Source of the DNA: Pseudomonadota bacterium
GTDB taxonomy: Bacteria; Pseudomonadota; Alphaproteobacteria; Rhodobacterales; Rhodobacteraceae
NCBI GenBank assembly: GCA_020161655.1
Contig: JAIUPC010000017.1
Location: 124,001-188,000 of the forward strand
Length of the DNA: 64,000 bases
Direction: 5' to 3'
Part shown: positions 34,193 through 43,431 of the stretch, in pieces
Numbering within the stretch: position 1 is the first letter of the stretch
Layout: every line of letters begins with the position of its first letter
The notes under the pieces: generated by a model
Database searches by the model: none
What the model was told of the DNA's origin: nothing
What the model saw: the letters and a program-made list of their open reading frames with translations, nothing else
Program-made: the position numbers and the translations under genes

Positions 34193-34208
34193 TCAACCGG
34201 AAGGTTGA
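34193..34208. promoter_or_regulatory. Candidate ArsR operator TCAACC-N4-GGTTGA
   Basis: TCAACCGGAAGGTTGA is a perfect inverted repeat of 6-bp arms with a 4-nt centre, 32 bp upstream of the repressor ATG. The arrangement fits autoregulation by this ArsR class. Confidence 0.65.
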
Positions 34209-34331
34209 ATATGCCGGAAGGCCTTAAAACCGGGTTGGGGCGGCTTCGCGCGCGCCGTGCCCCATCGAGCCTTGTCAGAAGTGTGTTTGTTTTCAGTAGC
34301 TTGCGCTGTCGTTTTCGCCCGTTCACGCGCA

Positions 34332-34360
34332 TTGACTCGCGGGCCAAGGGATTCTAGCTA
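34332..34360 (+). promoter_or_regulatory. Sigma-70-type promoter for the atp operon
   Basis: TTGACT (34332-34337) and TAGCTA (34355-34360) are separated by 17 bp, 40 bp upstream of the atpI ATG. It is the best -35/-10 pair seen in the window. Confidence 0.65.
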
Positions 34361-34400
34361 TCGCGCAGCTTTCCTCGCCGGGAAAAACGGGGCTGACGCG

Positions 34401-34733
34401 ATGCAGGAAGGGCCGGATCCGACACGCCTGCAAAGGCTGGACGAGAAGATCGCGGCCGCCAGGCGCGCCACCGACCCGAGGCCCCGGGTGGAGGACCATT
34501 ATTCTGCCGCGAGCCAAGGCTGGCGGATGGTGATCGAGCTGGTGGCGGGCCTCGCCCTCGGCTTCGGCATAGGATACGGGCTCGATACCCTCTTCGGGAC
34601 GATGCCCATCTTCCTGGTGCTGTTCATATTGCTGGGCTTCGTGGCCGGGGTGAAGACGATGCTTCGCACCGCCAGTGAAATCCAGGCCAAGAATGCGGCG
34701 GGAAGTTCCGCCAACAAGGACGAAGGGGAATAG
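34401..34733 (+). CDS. atpI: ATP synthase accessory protein AtpI
   Basis: A 110-residue AtpI with two transmembrane helices ([24 protein letters not shown] and [22 protein letters not shown]), typically needed for c-ring assembly. The basic N-terminal half ([19 protein letters not shown]) is cytoplasmic. The start at 34401 follows GGGCTGACGCG; the upstream in-frame ATG has no reason to be used. It is first of the F0 operon. Confidence 0.9.
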   Translation: MQEGPDPTRLQRLDEKIAAARRATDPRPRVEDHYSAASQGWRMVIELVAGLALGFGIGYGLDTLFGTMPIFLVLFILLGFVAGVKTMLRTASEIQAKNAAGSSANKDEGE

Positions 34734-34735
34734 CC

Positions 34736-35506
34736 GTGGCGACGGAAGAGCAAAGCGAAGGTCTGGCGTTCCATCCGATGGAGCAGTTCAAGATCCAGCC
34801 GCTGTTCAACGATGGTCCGATCCACTGGTACACGATCACCAATGCCACGCTGTGGATGGCGGTCGTGCTGCTCTGCGTTCTGGCGCTCTTCGTGATCGGC
34901 ACAAGGGGGCGGGCGATCATCCCGTCGCGGATGCAGTCGGTGGCCGAGCTTGGCTACGGCTTCGTCCACAAGATGGTCGAGGACGTGACCGGCAAGGACG
35001 GGCTGAAGTTCTTCCCCTATGTCTTCACGCTCTTCTGCTTCATCGTCTTCTCGAACTTCCTCGGCCTCATCCCCGGCGCCTTCACCACGACGAGCCATAT
35101 TGCCGTGACCGGCATCCTCGCCGTCGCCGTGTTCCTGGCCGTGACCATCATCGGCTTCGTCAAGCACGGCACGCATTTTCTCGGGCTCTTCTGGGTCAAG
35201 TCGGCGCCCCTGGCGCTGCGCCCGATCCTCGCGGTGATCGAGATCATCTCCTACTTCGTGCGTCCGGTCAGCCACTCCATCCGACTTGCCGGCAACATGA
35301 TGGCGGGCCACGCGGTCATCAAGGTCTTCGCGGCCTTTGCGCCGCTGATCCTGATCTCGGGCATCGGCATCGCGGTGACGCCGCTGTCGATCCTCGCCAT
35401 CGTCGCGATGTATGCGCTCGAAATTCTGGTGGCCTTCATCCAGGCCTATGTCTTCACCATCCTGACCTGCGTCTACCTCCGCGATGCGCTGCATCCGGGG
35501 CACTGA
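34736..35506 (+). CDS. atpB: ATP synthase F0 subunit a
   Basis: A 256-residue, multi-helix subunit a, the proton half-channel. The stator Arg lies in the helix [23 protein letters not shown]. The N-terminus [12 protein letters not shown] and the [20 protein letters not shown] end are family blocks. The start is GTG, 2 bp after atpI. Confidence 0.96.
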   Translation: MATEEQSEGLAFHPMEQFKIQPLFNDGPIHWYTITNATLWMAVVLLCVLALFVIGTRGRAIIPSRMQSVAELGYGFVHKMVEDVTGKDGLKFFPYVFTLFCFIVFSNFLGLIPGAFTTTSHIAVTGILAVAVFLAVTIIGFVKHGTHFLGLFWVKSAPLALRPILAVIEIISYFVRPVSHSIRLAGNMMAGHAVIKVFAAFAPLILISGIGIAVTPLSILAIVAMYALEILVAFIQAYVFTILTCVYLRDALHPGH

Positions 35507-35556
35507 GACCCAGGTCATCCACGAACTGCAACCTATCCAACCGTAAGGAGATCAAC

Positions 35557-35796
35557 ATGGAAATCGCAGCAGCAGCAGCTCTCGGCAAGTTCATCGGCGC
35601 CGGCCTCGCCTGCATCGGCATGGGCGGCTCGGCCATGGGGGTGGGCAATGTTGCCGGCAACTTCCTCGCCGGTGCGCTCCGCAACCCGTCGGCGGCTGCC
35701 GGCCAGACCGCGACCCTCTTCATCGGCATCGCCTTCGCCGAAGCGCTCGGGATCTTCTCGTTCCTCGTGGCACTTCTGCTGATGTTCGCCGTCTGA
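35557..35796 (+). CDS. atpE: ATP synthase F0 subunit c
   Basis: A 79-residue hairpin of two helices with the polar loop GALRNPSAA; Glu62 ([10 protein letters not shown]) is the proton carrier. TAAGGAG precedes the ATG. The N-terminal run of Ala/Gly is usual for Rhodobacter-type c subunits. Confidence 0.97.
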   Translation: MEIAAAAALGKFIGAGLACIGMGGSAMGVGNVAGNFLAGALRNPSAAAGQTATLFIGIAFAEALGIFSFLVALLLMFAV

Positions 35797-35876
35797 TCCT
35801 CGACTGACCATCCTTACGGCCGGATGGGTGCAAAGGCGCCCGTCCGGGTTGTAAACAAGGTTTCGAGGGGGCCGAG

Positions 35877-36452
35877 ATGGCAAACACGACTACAGAGGTC
35901 GCCGAGGCGGCTGGCGAGGCTGCCGGCCAGGCGGCGGATGCAGCAGGGCAGGCGACGCAGTCCGCAGGCATGCCGCAGCTCGACTTTTCCACCTTCCCGA
36001 ACCAGATGTTCTGGCTCGTGGTGGCGCTTGTCCTGATCTACCTGGTGCTGTCGAAGATCGCGCTGCCGCGCATTGCCGGCATCGTCGCCGACCGCCAGGG
36101 CACGATCACCAACGACATCGCGGCGGCGGAAGAACTTCGCGCCAAGGCGGTGGAGGCCGAGAAGGCCTATAACAAGGCGCTGGTCGATGCGCGCGAGGAG
36201 GCGAACAAGATCGTCGCCGAGGCGCGGGTCGATATCGGCAAGGACCTCGACAAGGCGACGGCCAAGGCCGATGCCGAGATCGCGGCGAAATCCGCCGAAT
36301 CCGTCAAGCGGATCGAGGAAATTCGCGCGAGTGCTGCCAAGAACGTCGAGGACGTGGCCAAGGAAACGGCCGAGGCCATCGTCTCTGCCCTCGGCGTGAC
36401 GGCGGATGCCAAGTCCGTCGCAAGCGCCGTTGCTGCGCGGCTGAAGGAGTGA
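35877..36452 (+). CDS. atpF2: ATP synthase F0 subunit b' (b2)
   Basis: A 191-residue peripheral-stalk subunit. The first 35 residues are Ala/Glu-rich and soluble (the b'-type extension). One transmembrane helix follows ([24 protein letters not shown]), then a long charged coiled coil to the end. This is the diverged b copy seen in Rhodobacterales and cyanobacteria, forming a b/b' heterodimer with the next gene. Confidence 0.93.
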   Translation: MANTTTEVAEAAGEAAGQAADAAGQATQSAGMPQLDFSTFPNQMFWLVVALVLIYLVLSKIALPRIAGIVADRQGTITNDIAAAEELRAKAVEAEKAYNKALVDAREEANKIVAEARVDIGKDLDKATAKADAEIAAKSAESVKRIEEIRASAAKNVEDVAKETAEAIVSALGVTADAKSVASAVAARLKE

Positions 36453-36456
36453 GGCC

Positions 36457-37017
36457 ATGAACCGTATTCTCTTCGCCGCCGCCCTGACGCTGCTCTCCAG
36501 CCCGGCCTTCGCTGCGGGTGGGTCGTTCTTTTCGCTGCGCAACACCAACTTCGTGGTGCTGATCTCCTTCCTGATCTTCATCGGCGTGCTCCTCTACTTC
36601 AAGGTGCCGGCGCTGATCGGCGGCCTTCTCGACAAGCGCGCGGAGGGGATCAGGAAAGACCTCGCCGACGCGCGGGCGCTGCATGACGAGGCGCGGACGA
36701 TCCTTGCTTCCTATGAGCGCAAGCAGAAGGAAGTGCAGGAGCAGGCCGACCGCATCGTCGAGACCGCGAAGCGCGAGGCGGTGGCCGCGGCCGAACAGGC
36801 GAAAGCCGATCTCAAGGCCTCGATCGCGCGCCGTCTGGCCGCTGCCGAGGACCAGATCGCTTCGGCCGAGGCGTCTGCCGTGCGCGCCGTGCGCGACCGT
36901 GCCGTGAACGTGGCCGTGGCCGCGGCAAGCGAGCTGATCGCCGCCAAGATGTCGGCGGCCGACAAGAACGGCCTGATCGACAAGGCGATTGGCGAGGTCG
37001 AAGCCAAGCTGCACTGA
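36457..37017 (+). CDS. atpF: ATP synthase F0 subunit b
   Basis: A 186-residue b subunit: a signal-like N-terminus ([17 protein letters not shown]), a transmembrane helix ([23 protein letters not shown]) and a long coiled coil ([33 protein letters not shown]). The start is 4 bp after atpF2. It is followed at 24 bp by a strong terminator, so the F0 operon ends here; F1 genes are elsewhere, as is usual in this order. Confidence 0.95.
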   Translation: MNRILFAAALTLLSSPAFAAGGSFFSLRNTNFVVLISFLIFIGVLLYFKVPALIGGLLDKRAEGIRKDLADARALHDEARTILASYERKQKEVQEQADRIVETAKREAVAAAEQAKADLKASIARRLAAAEDQIASAEASAVRAVRDRAVNVAVAAASELIAAKMSAADKNGLIDKAIGEVEAKLH

Positions 37018-37040
37018 GATGGTGCGGGGAATGCTGAAGG

Positions 37041-37070
37041 ACCCGGCCCCGGCGGCCGGGTTTTTCTTTT
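37041..37070 (+). terminator. Rho-independent terminator of the F0 operon
   Basis: ACCCGGCC (37041-37048) pairs with GGCCGGGT (37054-37061) around CCGGC, followed by TTTTTCTTTT. It is a textbook terminator 24 bp after atpF. Confidence 0.92.
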
Positions 37071-37196
37071 GCGCATCGCCCTCCGCGCGGGCAGGATCAG
37101 GCTTGGCGCCTTTTGCAACAAGAGTGGCGTCGTCTGCGACTGAAATGGCGGCGCCGGTGGCCTAGTTTCAGGGATAGATGAACAAGAGGCCCTGAA

Positions 37197-38024
37197 ATGA
37201 ACTCCAATTCCAAACCCACGGCACTCGTCACCGGCGCGTCGTCCGGCATAGGCAAGGCCATCGCCAAGCGACTGATCGAAGACGGCTACCACGTCTATGT
37301 CGCTGCCCGCAGCATCGACCGGATGCAGGATCTGGCCAGCCTTGGCGCCGTGCCGCTGCGCATGGACATCTCGAACGAGGATGAAATCACCGCCGCCGTC
37401 CGGACCATCACCGGACAATCGGGCGGTGTCGATGTTCTGGTGAACAACGCCGGCTTCGGCCTTTACGGCCCGGTCGAGGAAATCACCATCGATGAGGCGC
37501 GCTACCAGTTTGAGGTGAACCTTTTTGGCGCGGCGCGGTTGACCCAGCTGCTCTTGCCGGCGATGCGCGCGCGCCGCTCCGGCACCATCGTCAACATCAC
37601 CTCGATGGGCGGCAAGATCTACACCGTTCTCGGCGCCTGGTATCACGCCACCAAACATGCGCTGGAAGGCTGGTCCGACAGTTTGCGGCTGGAGCTTGAG
37701 CCCTTCGGCATCCGCGTCGTGGTGGTCGAACCGGGGCAGATCGAGACCGGCTTCGGCGATGCCGCATCGCGCGGTCTGGTCGAACGGTCGGGCGACGGCC
37801 CCTACGGCGCGCGGGCGCGGAAAGTGGCCAAGTCGATGGACGAAGCCTATGGTCATTGCAAGGGCAGCGATCCCAGGGTGATTGCGGATGTCGTGTCGAA
37901 GGCGGTGCGCTCAGCCAGGCCGATGACCCGCTATGCCGCCGGCAAATACGCCAAACCGATGATCTGGGTGCGCAAGTGGCTGGGCGACCGCATGTTCGAC
38001 CGGCTCATCAAGAGCCAGATGTGA
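37197..38024 (+). CDS. Short-chain dehydrogenase/reductase (SDR)
   Basis: A 275-residue classical SDR. NAD(P) site TALVTGASSGIGKAIAKRL, strand-2 region YHVYVAARSIDRM with Arg favouring NADP, LVNNAGFGLYGPVEE and the catalytic Tyr-Lys in GAWYHATKHALEGWSDS. Likely a keto-reductase of unknown substrate. It is followed 23 bp later by an AraC regulator on the same strand. Confidence 0.92.
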   Translation: MNSNSKPTALVTGASSGIGKAIAKRLIEDGYHVYVAARSIDRMQDLASLGAVPLRMDISNEDEITAAVRTITGQSGGVDVLVNNAGFGLYGPVEEITIDEARYQFEVNLFGAARLTQLLLPAMRARRSGTIVNITSMGGKIYTVLGAWYHATKHALEGWSDSLRLELEPFGIRVVVVEPGQIETGFGDAASRGLVERSGDGPYGARARKVAKSMDEAYGHCKGSDPRVIADVVSKAVRSARPMTRYAAGKYAKPMIWVRKWLGDRMFDRLIKSQM

Positions 38025-38046
38025 TCCGGTCGACGAAGGACGGACC

Positions 38047-39048
38047 ATGATGAGGAACCCGAGCGACAGGTGCCGGCTGCCCCAGGCCTTCTGGCGCGCG
38101 GCAGAACGCATGGGCCTGTCGGGCCCGGCATTGCTGCGGCAGGCGCGGCTACCGGCTACCTTGCACATCACCCCCGATGCCTGGTTGACCAGCGCCGACT
38201 ATTTCGCCCTATGGCGGGCGGTCGAAGCCTTGTCAAACGATCCCGCCATCGGCCTCAGGATGACGGTGGAGACCGACACCGCGGTCCACCCGCCGGCGAC
38301 CATGTCCGCCTTCTTCGCCCGCGACTACCGCGACGGATTGCAGCGGCTCGCCCGGTTCAAGCGTCTATGTACACCCGAGGAACTGACCATCACCGAAGCC
38401 GGGGGCGAATGCCGGGTCTTCCCGCGCTGGCTTTACGCGGATGAGAGCGAGCCGGACGCGGCGGCCGATGTCACCCTTGCCGCCATCCTTGAGCTTGGCC
38501 GCCGAGGGACGGGGCGACCGATCCGCCCGCTCAGGGTCGACATGACACGCGGCGGGCCGCTGACCGAGATGCACAGGGCCTACTTTGATGCGCCTGTCCG
38601 CACGGGCTGTACGCAGAACGCGATGATCCTCGATCGCCGAGATCTTGACCTGCCGTTCCCCGGCCACAACCCCGACCTCCTGACCATCCTCGACCCATCC
38701 CTCGCCGCCAACCTTGGCGAGATAGAGCCGCAGACCCCGCTTTCCGATCAGGTGAAGATCCTCATCAAGCGTCGCATCGCCAGCGGCAGGCCGGATGTTG
38801 CCGATGTGGCGCGCGAGTTGGGCATGAGCGAACGGACCCTGCAACGCCGGATCGCCGATCAGAGCGAAAGCTACCGCAGCCTTCTCGACCAGGCGCGACA
38901 GGAGCTTGGCCGCGAGCTTCTGTCGGATGCGCAGAACGGCATTGACGAGATCGCCTTCCTTCTGGGCTTTCAGGACTCGAGTTCCTTCTACCGGGCCTTC
39001 CGCGCCTGGGAAGGTGTGACGCCGGCAGAGTGGAAGGGGCTGCACTAG
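38047..39048 (+). CDS. AraC-family transcriptional regulator
   Basis: A 333-residue regulator. The N-terminal ligand/dimer region (about residues 15-200) is of the type found in virulence and OruR/ArgR-like AraC proteins (TSADYFALWRAVEALSNDPAIGLRM ... TEMHRAYFDAPVRTGCTQNAMILDRRDLDLPFPGHNPDL). The C-terminal HTH is IASGRPDVADVARELGMSERTLQRRI ... GIDEIAFLLGFQDSSSFYRAFRAWEGVTPAEWK. It probably controls the adjacent SDR. Confidence 0.93.
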   Translation: MMRNPSDRCRLPQAFWRAAERMGLSGPALLRQARLPATLHITPDAWLTSADYFALWRAVEALSNDPAIGLRMTVETDTAVHPPATMSAFFARDYRDGLQRLARFKRLCTPEELTITEAGGECRVFPRWLYADESEPDAAADVTLAAILELGRRGTGRPIRPLRVDMTRGGPLTEMHRAYFDAPVRTGCTQNAMILDRRDLDLPFPGHNPDLLTILDPSLAANLGEIEPQTPLSDQVKILIKRRIASGRPDVADVARELGMSERTLQRRIADQSESYRSLLDQARQELGRELLSDAQNGIDEIAFLLGFQDSSSFYRAFRAWEGVTPAEWKGLH

Positions 39049-39250
39049 ACCGCCGTCACCGCAAGACTGTTCCTTCAAACCGCTATGACCGGCGGTCAAA
39101 GCTGGCGTATGATGTGGGTGAGGGGGTGGCATCGCCGGGCATGCCCGGGCGGCCACCGGAAACGCGCGTTGAGTGTCAGAGTGCTTCTTTGTGCCTTTCG
39201 TGGCGTCGGGCCAGGGTGGACCGACCGGTCAAGGACATCCGAGGGAGCCG

Positions 39251-40996
39251 ATGGAACACAGGCTAGCCGCCGTGATCGCCGCCGACATGGCCGGCTACAG
39301 CCGCCTGATGGAGCTTGACGAGGTCGGCACGCTGGCGCGGCTCAGGACCCACCGGATCGAGCTGATCGACCCCGCCATCGCCAAGAACAACGGCCGCATC
39401 ATCAAGACCACGGGCGACGGAATGCTGGCCGAGTTCCAGAGCGTCGCCAGTGCGGTGCGCTGCGCGGTGGAGATTCAGAACAGGATGGCGCGCCGCAATC
39501 TCGACGTGCCGGAGGAGCGCCGCATCCAGTTCCGCATGGGCATCAACCTTGGCGACATCGTCTTCGAGGAGGGCGACATCTTCGGCGACGGCGTCAATGT
39601 CGCGGCTCGGCTTGAGCAACTGGCCGAGGTCGGCGGCATCTGCGTATCCGCCGCCGTACGCGATCAGGTTGCCGAGCGCATCGAGGTCGCCTTCGAGGAT
39701 CTGGGCGATAAGCTCTTGAAGAACATCAGCCGCCCGGTCAGGGTCTATCGCGTGGTGCTGGGCGAGGCGCCGCAGGCCGACGGGCCGCCGGCAAGCACCG
39801 CGGCCAGGAAACCTACCGTCGCGGTCCTGCCCTTCGCCAACATGAGTGCCGATGCGGAGCAGGGCCATTTCGTCGACGGGCTGACCGAGGACATCCTCAC
39901 CGAGCTTTCGCGCCACCACGAGCTTTTCGTGATCTCGCGCAACTCCACCTTCGTCTACAAGGGCCAGTCGGTGAACATCCGCGAGGTAGCACAGAAGCTT
40001 GGTGCGCAATACGTGGTCGAAGGCAGCGTGCGGCGGGCGGGCGACCGGCTGCGGATCTCTGTCCAGCTCATCGACACCGCGAATGACAGCCATGTCTGGG
40101 CGGAGAAGTACGACCGCAAGATCGAGGACATCTTCGACATCCAGGACGAGGTGACATCCGCCATCGTCGCGACCCTGCCGGGGCGGGTCGAGGCGTCGCA
40201 GCAGGAACGGGTGAAGCGCAAGCCGCCCGGCAGCATGGAGGCCTATGAGCTGGCGCTCGTCGCCAAAGTGCTGCATCACCGGAGCACGCCAGAGGACAAC
40301 AAAGAGGCCCGTGACCTGATCGACCGCGCCATCGCGCTTGACCCGAACTACGCCCATGCGCGGGCCTGGCGGGCCTGCATCCTCGGCCAGTGCTGGGTGC
40401 ATTCATGGTGCGAAAACCGCGATGCGCTCTGGGGCGAGATCACCGCGGAAGTGGACCGCGCGCTGGCGCTCGACGAGAATGATGCCGATGTCCATCGCCT
40501 GCTTTCGGCGGTCCAGATCTCGCGCAACGATCTGGCCCGCGCCCGGATGCATCAGGAACGGGCGCTGTCGCTCAATCCGAACTACGATCTTGTCGTCGTG
40601 CAGCAGGGCGAACTTCTGACCTGGCTTGGCGAGGGGGCAGAGGGGACGCTCTGGATCCTGAAGGCGATGCAGCTCAATCCGCATCACCCCGAACGGTTCT
40701 GGAGCCATCTTGGCAAGGCGCATTTCACCGCCCGCCAGTATCACGAGGCGATCGGCGCCTTCATGCACCTCTCCGCCCCCGATTACAGCCACCACGCCTT
40801 CCTTGCCGCCGCCTATGCCTGGCTTGGCGACGGCACCGCCGCCGCCGCCCATGCCGCGCGGGTCGGGGCGCTGGCCCCCGGTTTCACGACATCGGGGTTT
40901 CTCGACACCCTGCACTATGTCCGCGCCGAGGATATCGCGCATCTTCGCGAGGGGCTAACCCACGCCGGCCTCGGATACGAAAAACCCGGCCCCTGA
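39251..40996 (+). CDS. Class III adenylate/guanylate cyclase with TPR region
   Basis: A 581-residue protein. Residues 1-170 are a class III cyclase: RLAAVIAADMAGYSRLMELDE (first metal Asp), GRIIKTTGDGMLAEFQSVASAVRCA (second metal Asp) and FRMGINLGDIVFEEGDIFGDGVNVAARLE. Around 195-320 is a TolB/FlgO-like segment (PTVAVLPFANMSADAEQGHFVDGLTEDILTELSR ... YVVEGSVRRAGDRLRISVQLID). The rest is TPR helices (YELALVAKVLHHRSTPEDNKEARDLIDRAIALDPNYAHARAW). The start at 39251 follows GAGGGAG. It would make cAMP; the input it senses is unknown. Confidence 0.9.
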   Translation: MEHRLAAVIAADMAGYSRLMELDEVGTLARLRTHRIELIDPAIAKNNGRIIKTTGDGMLAEFQSVASAVRCAVEIQNRMARRNLDVPEERRIQFRMGINLGDIVFEEGDIFGDGVNVAARLEQLAEVGGICVSAAVRDQVAERIEVAFEDLGDKLLKNISRPVRVYRVVLGEAPQADGPPASTAARKPTVAVLPFANMSADAEQGHFVDGLTEDILTELSRHHELFVISRNSTFVYKGQSVNIREVAQKLGAQYVVEGSVRRAGDRLRISVQLIDTANDSHVWAEKYDRKIEDIFDIQDEVTSAIVATLPGRVEASQQERVKRKPPGSMEAYELALVAKVLHHRSTPEDNKEARDLIDRAIALDPNYAHARAWRACILGQCWVHSWCENRDALWGEITAEVDRALALDENDADVHRLLSAVQISRNDLARARMHQERALSLNPNYDLVVVQQGELLTWLGEGAEGTLWILKAMQLNPHHPERFWSHLGKAHFTARQYHEAIGAFMHLSAPDYSHHAFLAAAYAWLGDGTAAAAHAARVGALAPGFTTSGFLDTLHYVRAEDIAHLREGLTHAGLGYEKPGP

Positions 40997-41006
40997 CAGG
41001 GCCGGG
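40985..41006 (+). terminator. Terminator-like hairpin after the cyclase gene
   Basis: CCCGGCCC (40985-40992) and GGGCCGGG (40999-41006) with loop CTGACA. It overlaps the stop codon. Only CTTC follows, so termination may be partial. Confidence 0.55.
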
Positions 41007-41051
41007 CTTCAGCGTTCGCTGCGGACGCCTTCGCGTCCGGTCCTGCCGGCT

Positions 41052-41318
41052 TCAGGCGCCGCGCACCTTCTTCAGGATGAGGCCGACGACGACCTGCACC
41101 ACGAGGCCGGCGACGCCGCCGCCGACAAGATTGCCGGCCATGGCCGCGATGTCGGTCCCGCTGCTCAGCATGCCGCCCAGAAGCTGGCCGCCGATGCCGC
41201 CGCCGAGCGCCCCGGCGATGAGGTTGCCGATGTTGCCCATGTCAGCGCCCTTGACGGCCTTGCCGCCGCCGACGCCGCCAAGCGCGCCACCGATCACCTG
41301 TGCGATGATCTGTTCCAT
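41052..41318 (-). CDS. Gly-rich small hypothetical protein
   Basis: An 88-residue protein, almost entirely Gly/Ala/Val/Leu (EQIIAQVIGGALGGVGGGKAV ... GGGIGGQLLGGMLSS ... VGGGVAGLVVQVVVGLILKKVR). It is probably a membrane-associated hairpin with a basic end. The start at 41318 is chosen for the AGGA just ahead; an in-frame ATG at 41354 is an alternative. Family not recognised. Confidence 0.7.
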   Translation of the reverse strand: MEQIIAQVIGGALGGVGGGKAVKGADMGNIGNLIAGALGGGIGGQLLGGMLSSGTDIAAMAGNLVGGGVAGLVVQVVVGLILKKVRGA

Positions 41319-41468
41319 TCCTGCTGTCCCCACTCTTGCATGGCTCAGTGCCATGGGTCGAAAGGTCGCGCCCGGCTTTGCGATCTGTCAAGCACGCCGG
41401 GGGAAAGGGGGTGCGGCATTTGCCGGCTGTGGCGGCGCATCGACAGTTGGCATGGGCCTGCCGTTACG

Positions 41469-42242
41469 TCACCCGCGCTCTGCCTCATGGGCAAGGCGCA
41501 GGCGCGCGACCTCTTCGTTCTGGCGCGCGCGGCGGTCTTCGGTCAGGGCGGCGCGGACGAAGGACATATGCGCCTCGACCGCCCGGCGCGCGGCTTCGGG
41601 GGCGCGGGCCTGGATCGCGGCGTTGATCTCGCGGTGCTGGTCGAGAAGGAGGCTCCGGGTGTTCTTCTGCCGGAACATGATCTGGCGGTTGTAGAACACG
41701 CCCTCGCGCAGAAGCTCGAACATCGAGCGCATCATGTGCAGCATGATGACGTTATGGCTCGCCTCGACGATCGCCATGTGGAACTCTACGTCGAGCGCGG
41801 CCTCATCCTCGGGGTTGCGCTTCTGGTGGGCGGTTTCCATCCGCGCGAGGATCGCGGCGATCACCGCAAGGTCGGTGTCGCTGCCAAGCCGCGCCGCGCG
41901 TTCGGCGGCAAGCCCTTCCATGTCGCGGCGGAAGTCGAGGTAGTCGAAGACCGCCTCGTCATGGGCGCCGAAAAGCCGGATCAGCGCGGGCGAAAAGGCC
42001 GATCCCAGCACCTCTGCGACGAAGACCCCTGCGCCCGCCTTTGCCGTCAGAAGTCCGCTCTCCTGCAACTCCGCCACGGCTTCGCGGAGCGAGGGGCGCG
42101 AGACGCCGAGCCGTTCGGAAAGCTCGCGTTCGGAGGGAAGCCTTTCGCCGGGGCGGAGCACGCCCTGCAGTATCAGCCGCTCGATCTGGCGGACGACGGC
42201 GTGGGAGAGTTTTTCCGGGGCGATTTCCTGAAACGGCATCAT
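41469..42242 (-). CDS. GntR/FCD-family (FadR-like) regulator
   Basis: A 257-residue regulator. The GntR HTH (LSHAVVRQIERLILQGVLRPGERLPSERELSERLGVSRPSLREAVAELQESGLL) is followed by an all-helical FCD domain with metal-type His positions (ALDVEFHMAIVEASHNVIMLHMMRSM ... LDQHREINAAIQA). It resembles PdhR/LldR. No catabolic partner is adjacent, so its target is unknown. Confidence 0.92.
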   Translation of the reverse strand: MMPFQEIAPEKLSHAVVRQIERLILQGVLRPGERLPSERELSERLGVSRPSLREAVAELQESGLLTAKAGAGVFVAEVLGSAFSPALIRLFGAHDEAVFDYLDFRRDMEGLAAERAARLGSDTDLAVIAAILARMETAHQKRNPEDEAALDVEFHMAIVEASHNVIMLHMMRSMFELLREGVFYNRQIMFRQKNTRSLLLDQHREINAAIQARAPEAARRAVEAHMSFVRAALTEDRRARQNEEVARLRLAHEAERG

Positions 42243-42415
42243 GGCTTCCGCGAATTGGTCAAGTCATATGACCGCCATGCGGCAAGCACAATGAAAAAGC
42301 CGTGTGTTCAAGTGGCAGCGACCCGCAGTGCGGGATGGAGCTGCCGTAGGGCGATACGCCCTTCCGACCTGCACCGCTCATGCACCGGGAGCCGGCGCAT
42401 GTTTGCCTATCGGCC

Positions 42416-43327
42416 TTAGGCGGAGGCTTGTCGTTGCATCCAGCGAAGCAGGGCTTCCAGGGCCCCGCGCCTCGGGTGCTCAGCCCGATAGACAAAGTAG
42501 AAGCCGTAGCCGGGCAGAACGATGTCGCTGACGCGCAGAAGGCGGCCATCGCGAAGCTCCCGTGCAATGAAAACGTCACTACATAGTCCAAGGCCCTGTC
42601 CGGCCACGATCGCTTCGATCCCGTGGTGCTCTTCGTGGAACTTCAGCTGCGGTGGCCGGACGGTCCCGCTGATCCGGTGGCCGGCCGCGCGGGCCGCAGT
42701 CTCCCAGTAACGCCAGGTGGGCGCATCGACGTCGGTCAGGGGCCAGCCGACCTCGACACGTGGCAGATCGAGGATCGCCCGAGGCTCGATCATCCCGACG
42801 CCTCCCTGAAGCATCGACGGCGCGGCAACGACGTGGAAGGTATCGCGAAGCAGCTCCACCGCGACTCCGTCCGTCGGTGGCTGTCGGGTATAGCGGATCG
42901 CAACGTCAACTTCGCCGGTGCGAAGGTTCAGCACCGTATCCGTACCCACAAGGTCAAGCGTCGATCCTGGCGCTTCCGCGCGCCAGCTTTCCAGACGCGG
43001 CAGCAGCCAGCGCGCGGCGAAGGCGCTGGTCGTCGTCACCCGAAGATGGCCGATCCGGCTGCCAGGGGTAAGGCGGGCAAGCTCGTCCGAGATCGACAGG
43101 AAAGCGTCCCGGACAACCGGCATCAGCTGTGCGCCCGCAGGGGTGAGCTGCAGGGGCCTCGGCTGGCGCTGGAAAAGGGGCTGGCCGCAATAGCGTTCCA
43201 GAAGCCGTATCTGGTGGCTGATGGCCGTGGGCGTGACGGACAGTTCCTCGGCCGCCTTCCGGAAGCTCAGATGGCGGGCTGCGGATTCGAAGGCCTGAAG
43301 CTCTCGAAGAGGTGGAAGGCGGTGCAT
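42416..43327 (-). CDS. LysR-family regulator (GcvA-like)
   Basis: A 303-residue LTTR of the GcvA branch: PPLRELQAFESAARHLSFRKAAEELSVTPTAISHQIRLLERYCGQPLFQRQPRPLQLT, then an effector domain (LRVTTTSAFAARWLLPRLESW ... VDVAIRYTRQPPTDG ... EAIVAGQGLGLCSDVFIARELRDGRL). It is divergent from the oxygenase gene at 43432 with about 100 bp between, the classic LysR-target layout. Confidence 0.93.
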   Translation of the reverse strand: MHRLPPLRELQAFESAARHLSFRKAAEELSVTPTAISHQIRLLERYCGQPLFQRQPRPLQLTPAGAQLMPVVRDAFLSISDELARLTPGSRIGHLRVTTTSAFAARWLLPRLESWRAEAPGSTLDLVGTDTVLNLRTGEVDVAIRYTRQPPTDGVAVELLRDTFHVVAAPSMLQGGVGMIEPRAILDLPRVEVGWPLTDVDAPTWRYWETAARAAGHRISGTVRPPQLKFHEEHHGIEAIVAGQGLGLCSDVFIARELRDGRLLRVSDIVLPGYGFYFVYRAEHPRRGALEALLRWMQRQASA

Positions 43328-43431
43328 GGGGCGAATTCTAGATGAATTGTAGTCACCTTGCCCCGAATTCTTTGCTGTTGCCCCGCATATTATCGAGTCC
43401 GATCATTCCGGCATTCTGGAAGGAGATCATC

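Noticed and set aside
34257-37020. F1 genes missing after the F0 genes, as if part of the atp operon had been deleted
   Set aside because: A split F0/F1 arrangement is normal in Alphaproteobacteria, and the terminator after atpF is intact.
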